A stretch of 10,781 nt of DNA. Source: Flavobacterium sp. Its GTDB lineage: Bacteria > Bacteroidota > Bacteroidia > Flavobacteriales > Flavobacteriaceae. Below the pieces are notes generated by a model. That model was not told the DNA's origin. It did not search any database and worked only from the letters and a program-made list of their open reading frames with translations. Location: assembly GCA_005792865.1 (NCBI GenBank), contig SXQR01000256.1, positions 1 to 10,781 of the forward strand, read 5' to 3'. Shown here piece by piece: positions 1-7,150 of the stretch. Positions within the stretch are counted from its first letter, which is position 1, and each line of letters begins with the position of its first letter. Both the position numbers and the translations under genes were made by a program.

Positions 1-253
1 ATTCTTGGCCCGATATACAGGGGATACGACCGATAGTTTCAAGGTTTACAGCAGGATTTGAATTTGTAAAACTATCCTTTTTTTTGTTTAATGGAAATAG
101 GATTGGTATTCAAAGAAAAACTTGGTCTTGACTCTACGAAAGTTAAAAAAGCGATTTACCTGCATTTCAAAGTGAAAAACCGCAATACATCGATTTAAAA
201 TTAAAAAAAACATCAAAATCTCTACTTTCGCTTCAATTTCAACATTTTATGCC
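1..253. other. AT-rich upstream intergenic region
   Basis: This stretch precedes the first gene and is much richer in A and T than the coding DNA. I find no convincing coding frame: the longest open + frame (about 3-138) has no start codon in view, uses codons such as ATA and CTA that are rare in the real genes, and resembles no family I know. It contains a T-run at 78-85 and A-runs around 201-211. The only functional signal I can suggest is a promoter near 201-230, listed separately. No tRNA, other RNA gene or repeat is visible. Confidence 0.6.
201..230 (+). promoter_or_regulatory. Candidate flavobacterial sigma-A-type promoter for gene 1
   Basis: TACTTTCG at 223-230 differs at one position from the Bacteroidota -7 consensus TAnnTTTG. 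A TTA at 201-203, one mismatch from the -33 TTG, lies 19 bp upstream, inside the 17-23 bp spacing known for Flavobacterium. Initiation would fall around 237 and give a leader of under 20 nt before the ATG at 254, with no Shine-Dalgarno element, which is common in this phylum. The match is imperfect and the surrounding DNA is AT-rich, so a chance match is quite possible. Confidence 0.3.
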
Positions 254-3200
254 ATGAATAAAATTACCCGCTTTTTTGCAGTTGCCGCATTTGCCCTGAC
301 GGCGCTGGCTACTAATGCGCAGGTCGTGATCAATGAAGTGCTGGCCTCCAATACATCAGTCAACGTGGACGAGGATGGGGAGAACGGCGACTGGGTAGAA
401 CTTTACAACCCTTCCGGAGCATCGGTGAGCCTTAATGGCTTTGGGCTCTCGGATGATCCGGCGATGCCCCTCAAATGGGTTTTTCCCAATATTTCGATGC
501 CCGCCAATTCCTATATGTTGGTATGGTGTACCGATAAGGACCGCGCCACTGCGGGCAGTCCTTTGCACACAAACTGGAAAATCAGTACCGCCGGGGAGAC
601 CATAACGCTCTCCAATGCCGCCGGAACACAGGTCTCACAAGTAGTCATGCCCGCCATGGCTTCGGATATTTCGTGGGGCCGCGTACCCAACGGCAGCGGG
701 CCGTTCATGTTCCTGGTAAACGTCACGCCGGCCGCAGCCAACCCGTCGACCGGATTCAATGAGATCCTGCCGGAGCCGGTCATGTCTGCCGACGGTGGAT
801 TCTACACCTCGGCCTTCAACCTTACCATTTCAACAAATGTTCCCGGCGCCACTATCCTTTATACGCTGGACGGTTCTGAACCAGATGCGGCCAACATCGG
901 CGGGCATACTTACCAGTACCGCAACCGTTACGCCGAGCTTGCCGGCCAAACCGCAGGACCTTTGCTTTCTAAAAGTTACCAAACCTTAACTTATTCGGCC
1001 CCGATCAATATCGTGAACCGGACGCCGCAGCCCAATAAACTGGCGACGATATCATCGACCCACCACTTCGATCCCGACTACTTTCCAACCGTGAACCTTT
1101 TCAAAGGTACGGTCGTGCGTGCGAAGGTCGTGAAACCGGGCGCGCTGCCCAGCCCTACGGTGACGCGTTCCTACTTTGTTTCCCCTGCCGGCGCCAACGA
1201 ATTTTCGCTTCCGGTGGTTTCCCTTTCCCTCAACGAGGACAAATTTTTTGAGTACAACAACGGAATTTTCGTGGCCGGTGCCGACTTTGGTGCCTGGCGC
1301 GCGGCCAACCCAACCGTCGATGCCGATTATTACAACGCCGATGCCAACTACCGCCGTTCGGGCGATACGTCTGAACGCGAAGCGCACGTGGACTATTTTG
1401 TCAAGGGGCAGGAAGTGCTCAACCAGGACATCGGCATCCGCATCAATGGCGGCGCGACCCGTGCCTGGCAAAGCAAGTCGCTGAGGCTTGTGGCCCGTGA
1501 CGAATATGGCGACGATGACTTCGACTACCAATTTTTCCAAAACGAGACGCTGGACAAGTTCAACAGGCTGGTGCTGCGCAACTCGGGAAGCGATTTCTTC
1601 TCAACCATGTACCGCGATGCACTGGCTCAATCACTCGTTGCCGATTTCCTTGAGACACAGGCCTACCAGCCAACCGTCACGTTCGTCAATGGCGAATACT
1701 GGGGCATCTTGAACATGCGCGAGCGCTACGACCGGTTCTATTTTGAAAACAAATACAACATCGGTGAAGGCGAACTCGACCTGCTCGAAGACGCGCTCAT
1801 GGTGGAAGAAGGAGACAACGACCACTGGCAGGCGATGGCGGAGTACATGGAAAACAACAGCCTCGCACCGCTGGCCAATTTCAACTACATTAAAACTCAG
1901 TTGGACGTGGAGAATTTCCGTGACTACTTTATCTCGAACATTTTCTATGAAAACGTGGACTGGCCGGGATGGAACACTGAATTCTGGCGCAAGCGCGTTG
2001 CCTACACGCCCGATGCTCCCTACGGGCACGACGGCCGTTGGAGGACTGCGATGAAGGATACCGATTCGGCATTTGGCGCGACACTCGATGTCGTGGACCA
2101 CAACACGCTTGAATTCGCAACAGAACCAAACGGCCCCGAATATCCCAATCCGCCGTTCTCGACCTTGGTGCTGCGCTCGCTTTTGACGCACGACAATTTC
2201 AAGATCGACTTCATCAACCGTTTCGCCGACCTGATGAACTCCTATCTCAAGGCCGAGCGCATCATCGAGAAATCAACAGCGATGAAGGCCGTGATCCAGC
2301 CCGAAATGCAGGACCATTTGAACCGTTGGGACGGTACCGACTACGGATGGTGGGAAGCCAGCATCGAAATTGTGCACGATTTTGCCGAGCAACGCCCGGC
2401 GTTCCAGCGTCAGCACATCCGCGAGAAATTCAACATCAACAACGACATCAACGTGACCCTTAATGTCTCGGACGGGGCACATGGCCACATCAAGATCAAT
2501 ACGATCGACATCGTACCGGCTACGCCCGGAATTCCCGCCGACACGTATCCCTGGACCGGAATCTATTTTTCCAATATCCCGGTGAAGCTCAAGGCGGTTG
2601 CGCATGACGGTTACATGTTCAGTCATTGGACAGGCGCCAACAGCAGCACGCAGGAGGAGATTACCGTGACATCGGCGAATGCCTTCTCCGTAACGGCCGT
2701 TTTTGTGCCCGATACCGCACCTGCACAAAGTGAACCGATCTACTTTTGGTTGATGGATACCAGCATCCCGAACGACACGCCGCTTACATCCCTCGAGACT
2801 AGTTTTGATGCCGACGGCCTTGATGGTGCGATCGATTACCAATCGTCACTTGTGGGATATCCGTTTACCGCGGCAAGCCCCAACTGGAGGAAAGCCTCGA
2901 TGGAGCGCCGCAATAACCCCACTCCGCTTAACTATATGCCGGAGGCCAACAACAACATTCCCTTTGCCACAAGCAACATGCGCGGGCTCCAGATCACCGA
3001 GCCTTTGCAATCGGGCGCAAACCAGAATACAATGGTGTTTGACATTCCCACAACGGGCTATGAGGATATCAAGTTTGCATTTGCCGCGGTCAACGAAGGC
3101 ACCAATGCGACCGGCATCCTTATCGATTATGCCACCAATGCGGGGACACCTGCCTGGACATCGTCGGGGATCACGGCCGCCATGCCACTTACATCGGCCT

Positions 3201-3604
3201 ACCAGGTATTTCAAACCGATTTCTCCACAATAGCCGCTGTAGAGGACAATCCCAACTTCAAGGTCAGGGTTCGTTTTGCGGGTAGTAACATGGAAGTCGA
3301 TAACGGAAACCGGATTACATTCAACAATATTTCGGTGATGGGTACGCAGCAGCAGCTATCGGTGGTGGAAAACCCCCTTTCGGGCATGTACGTATATCCC
3401 AACCCGGCCAGCGACCTGCTCAATGTTGCGGGATTGGCCGCCGATGCCTCTTACAACCTGTACGCGCTTGACGGCCGCATCGTCAAATCGGGAGCATTGT
3501 TTGCCAACGGGTCTGTTTCGCTATCGGGACTGACGGGCGGCATCTACCTGCTGCAAGTTACCTCGGGCGATGCCAGGGAAACCATTAAAATCATCAAAAA
3601 ATAA
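254..3604 (+). CDS. Exported CotH-family kinase-like protein with LTD domain and T9SS sorting domain (copy 1)
   Basis: This is probably a secreted, cell-surface or released protein kinase-like enzyme of the CotH family; substrate unknown. Residues 1-22 form a signal peptide (basic start, hydrophobic core, ATNA then Q23). An LTD follows (about 23-150; INEVLASN, DWVELYNP, single cysteine C92), then a CHB_HEX_C-type domain (about 174-310; GATILYTLDGSEP) and CotH (about 319-728). CotH landmarks are K408 in WQSKSL, the NGEYWGILNMRERYD motif with E490, D569 in VDWPGWN, and D602/D604 in KDTD. These fit the conserved N-lobe lysine and acidic metal-binding positions, though the KDTD region is divergent from the HDLD of the neighbouring copies. 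A divergent InlB-like repeat (about 740-820; GYMFSHWTG), an unassigned conserved domain (about 831-1029) and a T9SS type A sorting domain (YPNP at 1048-1051, ending ETIKIIKK) complete it. The ATG at 254 is chosen because the signal peptide follows at once; the ATG at 249 is out of frame. It lies 30 bp before a close paralogue. The fold is confident; kinase activity is inference. Confidence 0.93.
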   Translation: MNKITRFFAVAAFALTALATNAQVVINEVLASNTSVNVDEDGENGDWVELYNPSGASVSLNGFGLSDDPAMPLKWVFPNISMPANSYMLVWCTDKDRATAGSPLHTNWKISTAGETITLSNAAGTQVSQVVMPAMASDISWGRVPNGSGPFMFLVNVTPAAANPSTGFNEILPEPVMSADGGFYTSAFNLTISTNVPGATILYTLDGSEPDAANIGGHTYQYRNRYAELAGQTAGPLLSKSYQTLTYSAPINIVNRTPQPNKLATISSTHHFDPDYFPTVNLFKGTVVRAKVVKPGALPSPTVTRSYFVSPAGANEFSLPVVSLSLNEDKFFEYNNGIFVAGADFGAWRAANPTVDADYYNADANYRRSGDTSEREAHVDYFVKGQEVLNQDIGIRINGGATRAWQSKSLRLVARDEYGDDDFDYQFFQNETLDKFNRLVLRNSGSDFFSTMYRDALAQSLVADFLETQAYQPTVTFVNGEYWGILNMRERYDRFYFENKYNIGEGELDLLEDALMVEEGDNDHWQAMAEYMENNSLAPLANFNYIKTQLDVENFRDYFISNIFYENVDWPGWNTEFWRKRVAYTPDAPYGHDGRWRTAMKDTDSAFGATLDVVDHNTLEFATEPNGPEYPNPPFSTLVLRSLLTHDNFKIDFINRFADLMNSYLKAERIIEKSTAMKAVIQPEMQDHLNRWDGTDYGWWEASIEIVHDFAEQRPAFQRQHIREKFNINNDINVTLNVSDGAHGHIKINTIDIVPATPGIPADTYPWTGIYFSNIPVKLKAVAHDGYMFSHWTGANSSTQEEITVTSANAFSVTAVFVPDTAPAQSEPIYFWLMDTSIPNDTPLTSLETSFDADGLDGAIDYQSSLVGYPFTAASPNWRKASMERRNNPTPLNYMPEANNNIPFATSNMRGLQITEPLQSGANQNTMVFDIPTTGYEDIKFAFAAVNEGTNATGILIDYATNAGTPAWTSSGITAAMPLTSAYQVFQTDFSTIAAVEDNPNFKVRVRFAGSNMEVDNGNRITFNNISVMGTQQQLSVVENPLSGMYVYPNPASDLLNVAGLAADASYNLYALDGRIVKSGALFANGSVSLSGLTGGIYLLQVTSGDARETIKIIKK

Positions 3605-3634
3605 CCGGCTGCCTACGGCCATCAATAAAATACC

Positions 3635-6600
3635 ATGAAGATCAAATACGCCTTGCAACTGGCGGCACTCGCCCTGATGTTCCAGCTTTCGGCGACCGCG
3701 CAGTCCATTGCCATCAATGAAGTGCTAACCTCCAACACCACCGCCAACACCGATGAAGACGGTGACCACCAGGACTGGGTGGAACTCCACAACTTTGGCA
3801 CAGTAGCGGTCAATCTTGAGGGTTTTGGCCTGACAGATGATGTGACCATGCCGCACAAGTGGCAGTTTCCGGCCGTCACGATGCAACCCGGTAGCTACTT
3901 GCTGGTTTGGTGTTCCGATAAAAACCGGATCAATCCGTCGGCACCCCTGCACACCAATTTCAAGATCAGTTCGGCCGGTGAAATCCTTACCCTTACCGAT
4001 GCCGCGCAGGCGGTAGTCAACCAGGTGCCGGCCACGGCTATCCCCGAAAACATGTCTTATGGCCGCATCCCCAACGGAACGGGTGGCTTCATGTTCATGC
4101 AGGCCATCACACCCGGTGCGGCTAACGGCAGTACGGGATATTCGGAAGTGTTGCCCGATCCCGTTTTCTCGCATGACGGCGGTTTCTACACTTCAGGATT
4201 TACACTGACGCTGTCCACGACCGTACCCGGCGCATCCATCATTTACACGGTGGACGGCTCCGAACCGATGGAGGCCAATATTGGCGGCGTGACCTACAAT
4301 TACAAGAATACCTATCCGGAAAGTCCGGGCGATCCTTTTGGCCCGATGCTCGAGCAATCATTGGCGACGCTTCCGTATTCGGCACCGATCTTAATCGTGG
4401 ACCGCACCAGCCAGCCAAACGACATCTCGATGATTTCCTCGACGATGCACCTGGTTCCTTACTACTTACCCGAATTCCCGATTTTCAAAGGAACTGTAGT
4501 GCGCGCCAAGGTCGTCAAGCCGGGGGCACTCTCCCCAAAATCGGTGAGCCACACTTACTTTGTAACACCTCAAGGGGCCAACCGCTTTTCCCTGCCGGTC
4601 ATCTCACTTTCGATCAGCGAAAACGTGCTTTTTGACTATGAGGACGGCATTTACGTGGCCGGTGTTGATTTTGACACCTGGCGCACCGAAAATCCAGACC
4701 TTGAGCACCACGGTATCGAGAACACCGGGAACTTTTACCGCCGCGGAATCGAGCACGAGCGCGAGGCCAACATGACCTATTTTGTCAATGGTGAGGAAGT
4801 CATCAATCAAAATGTCGGGCTCAGGCTGCATGGAGGATCTTCGCGCGAATGGCAGAACAAATCGTTCAACATCTACGCCCGTGACGAATACGGCGACGGC
4901 GACATGGATTACGCCTTTTTCCCCGGCCAACCTACCAATTTTGACAGGTTGATCCTTCGCAATTCGGGGGCGGATTTTTATGAAACTTTATTCCGCGATG
5001 CGTTTATCCATCAGTTGTCGAAAAACCTCAACATGCTCATCAAGGACTACCAGCCCACCATCACGTTCCTGAACGGCGAATATTGGGGAATCCTGAACCT
5101 GCGCGACAAATTTGACAACAATTATTTTAAACGGGTTTACAATATTGACGAGGTGGACATCACTTCAAATCAAAATACAGTGGAGGAAGGCGACAACGTC
5201 CACTGGCAGGCCATGTACAGTTACGTGAACAACAATTCACTGGCTACCGAAGCCAACTACAATTACATCACCACGCAACTTGACCCGGAGAGTTTCGCCG
5301 ACTACTACATCACCAATATATTTTTCCAGAACATCGACTGGCCCGGAAACAACGTCTCTCGCTGGAGAAAAAAGGTTCCGTATGACGCAAATGCGCCATT
5401 TGGGCATGACGGGCGTTGGAGATGGCTTGCGCATGACCTGGACGCGACCTTCGCGACGCGCTCGCACAACATCGGGCTGAACAGCCTTGCCGCCGCGACC
5501 GCGACCAACGGACCTTCATGGCCCAATCCGGCATGGTCCACCCTGCTGCTGCGGAAGATGCTGGAAAACCCCACGTTCAAAAACCATTTCATCAACCGCT
5601 TTGCCGACCTGATGAACACGTCATTCCATACCGATCGCGTCCTTTCAATGATGAACCAGCTCAAGTCGGTGATCGAACCGGAAATGCCGGAGCAGATCGC
5701 ACGCTGGGAGGCACCGACCGCCTGGGACTGGAATTCCTACCTCGAGGAGCAGGTTGATTTTGCCGAACAAAGGCCGGCTTTCCAACGCGACCACATCCGC
5801 GCAAAGTTTGAGATCGCAAACAACATCGACGTGATGGTGGATGTGTCGGACGCGGCGCACGGCCACGTGAAAGTGAATACAATAGACATTAAGGACGGTA
5901 CCGACGGCATCAGCGGGAATCCATACCCATGGACCGGGATCTATTTCTCGAACATACCCGTTACCCTTAAGGCAATCGCGGCTGAGGGCTACATGTTTAG
6001 CCACTGGACAGGCGCCTCAAGCGCCACCACGCAGGAAATAACGGTATCATCGGCAGAGTCGTTCAACGTGACCGCGGTCTTTGTTCCCGATACGACACCG
6101 GCCGCCAACGAGCCCGTGTATTTCTGGATGATGGACAACACGATCGAGAACGATGCGCCGCTGACTTCCCTCGATGCGACTTTTGAGGCAACCGGTCAGG
6201 ACGCGGTGCTCAATTACCAATCTTCGCTGATAGGGTACCCTTTCACATCTGCAAGCCCGCTTTGGCGCAAGGCTTCAATGGAACGCCGCAATGCCCCGAC
6301 TCCGATCAATTACATTCCGGAGGCCAACAATGATGTCCCTTTTGCCACGAGCAACATGCGCGGCATCCAAATCAAGGAGCCATTGCACCAGGGGAGCAAT
6401 GAAAATATGCTGGTGTTCAGCGTCCCCACGCAGGGTTATCGCGACGTCAAGTTTGCATTTGCAGCGATGAATGAAGGCACGAACGCCACCGCGATCACCG
6501 TGGAATACAGTACCGCTTCGGGGACACCGGCCTGGACTGCGGCAGGGATCACATCGACCATGCCATTGGCATCGGCCTACCAGTTGTTCGAGACCGATTT

Positions 6601-6982
6601 TACCTCTGTCGTGGCGGCCAACCACAATCCGGACTTCAAGGTCAGGTTGCGGTTTACCGGAGCCAATATGGAAGCCGATAACGGTAACCGCATCACCTTC
6701 AACAACATTTCGGTGCGCGCGACCGAGGAAGAACTTTCAACCCCGGCGCATCAATTGTCACAGGTCAGGGTTTACCCCAACCCGTTCACGTCGCAAATCC
6801 AGGTTGGAGGCCTCACCGAAGATACCGCGTATGCTGTTTATGCAATGGACGGAAGGCGCGTCATATCGGGTGTGATGCAACCGGGTCAGGCCATTGGGCT
6901 GGACAATCTCAACTCCGGGCTTTACTTGTTGGAGCTCCGGCAGGGACAGATTACGGAGGTGCGGAAAATCAGCAAAAATTAA
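3635..6982 (+). CDS. Exported CotH-family kinase-like protein with LTD domain and T9SS sorting domain (copy 2)
   Basis: This is a close paralogue of the gene before it, with the same domain order and nearly the same length (1115 aa). Residues 1-22 are a signal peptide ending ATA before Q23. Next come LTD (about 23-150, C92), CHB_HEX_C-like (about 175-311; GASIIYTVDGSEP), CotH (about 320-727), InlB-like repeat (about 740-818; GYMFSHWTGAS), the unassigned WRKASMERRN domain (about 830-1028) and a T9SS sorting domain (YPNP 1047-1050). CotH landmarks are K409 in WQNKSF, NGEYWG at 480-485, D568 in IDWPGNN, and D601/D603 in HDLDATF, the typical DxD of the family. Where the family usually has glutamate in the N-lobe LRE motif this copy has aspartate (D491, LRDKFD). 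The 30 bp gap without a terminator suggests co-transcription with copy 1, and a strong terminator follows. Likely exported by SecYEG and T9SS and attached to or released from the surface; substrate unknown. Confidence 0.93.
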   Translation: MKIKYALQLAALALMFQLSATAQSIAINEVLTSNTTANTDEDGDHQDWVELHNFGTVAVNLEGFGLTDDVTMPHKWQFPAVTMQPGSYLLVWCSDKNRINPSAPLHTNFKISSAGEILTLTDAAQAVVNQVPATAIPENMSYGRIPNGTGGFMFMQAITPGAANGSTGYSEVLPDPVFSHDGGFYTSGFTLTLSTTVPGASIIYTVDGSEPMEANIGGVTYNYKNTYPESPGDPFGPMLEQSLATLPYSAPILIVDRTSQPNDISMISSTMHLVPYYLPEFPIFKGTVVRAKVVKPGALSPKSVSHTYFVTPQGANRFSLPVISLSISENVLFDYEDGIYVAGVDFDTWRTENPDLEHHGIENTGNFYRRGIEHEREANMTYFVNGEEVINQNVGLRLHGGSSREWQNKSFNIYARDEYGDGDMDYAFFPGQPTNFDRLILRNSGADFYETLFRDAFIHQLSKNLNMLIKDYQPTITFLNGEYWGILNLRDKFDNNYFKRVYNIDEVDITSNQNTVEEGDNVHWQAMYSYVNNNSLATEANYNYITTQLDPESFADYYITNIFFQNIDWPGNNVSRWRKKVPYDANAPFGHDGRWRWLAHDLDATFATRSHNIGLNSLAAATATNGPSWPNPAWSTLLLRKMLENPTFKNHFINRFADLMNTSFHTDRVLSMMNQLKSVIEPEMPEQIARWEAPTAWDWNSYLEEQVDFAEQRPAFQRDHIRAKFEIANNIDVMVDVSDAAHGHVKVNTIDIKDGTDGISGNPYPWTGIYFSNIPVTLKAIAAEGYMFSHWTGASSATTQEITVSSAESFNVTAVFVPDTTPAANEPVYFWMMDNTIENDAPLTSLDATFEATGQDAVLNYQSSLIGYPFTSASPLWRKASMERRNAPTPINYIPEANNDVPFATSNMRGIQIKEPLHQGSNENMLVFSVPTQGYRDVKFAFAAMNEGTNATAITVEYSTASGTPAWTAAGITSTMPLASAYQLFETDFTSVVAANHNPDFKVRLRFTGANMEADNGNRITFNNISVRATEEELSTPAHQLSQVRVYPNPFTSQIQVGGLTEDTAYAVYAMDGRRVISGVMQPGQAIGLDNLNSGLYLLELRQGQITEVRKISKN

Positions 6983-7002
6983 TGTACGAAAAGATTGGAA
7001 TG

Positions 7003-7035
7003 AAGGGGGCTGAGATCAATTCCGCCCCCTTTTTT
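7003..7035 (+). terminator. Rho-independent terminator after gene 2
   Basis: AAGGGGGC (7003-7010) and GCCCCCTT (7024-7031) form an 8 bp, GC-rich perfect stem with a 13-nt loop, and the T-run covers 7030-7035. It lies 20 bp after the stop codon of gene 2. It should end the gene 1-2 transcript and separate it from gene 3. Confidence 0.88.
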
Positions 7036-7150
7036 GATTTCATAAATTGTCTTAAAAAAATCCATTTATCGTTCAAATGGGACGTTTAGCCGAGTAAAAA
7101 ATACCGTGCGGTGCCGTATTGCTATCTTGTGCTTTGAAAAAGAAATTGCG

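Noticed and set aside
53..85. Possible terminator of an upstream gene (AGGAT and ATCCT before a T-run)
   Set aside because: Only a 5 bp AT-containing stem with a 16-nt loop; the T-run is suggestive but the hairpin is too weak to annotate.
3..140. Possible end of an upstream gene in the third + frame
   Set aside because: About 45 codons open with no family resemblance and codon use unlike the real genes; AT-rich DNA easily gives this by chance.
1052..2191. Minus-strand frames of 162 and 186 codons opposite gene 1
   Set aside because: Both are shadows of the CHB_HEX_C and CotH coding region, with valine- and histidine-rich translations typical of antisense reading.
3605..3620. Small inverted repeat between genes 1 and 2
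   Set aside because: Three base pairs only and no T-run, so neither a terminator nor a convincing regulatory hairpin.
7047..7130. Promoter for gene 3 (TTG at 7047 with TATCGTTC at 7067, or TATCTTGT at 7123)
   Set aside because: A promoter is expected here, but each candidate has two mismatches to TAnnTTTG and the second has no -33 element at proper spacing; I could not choose one.
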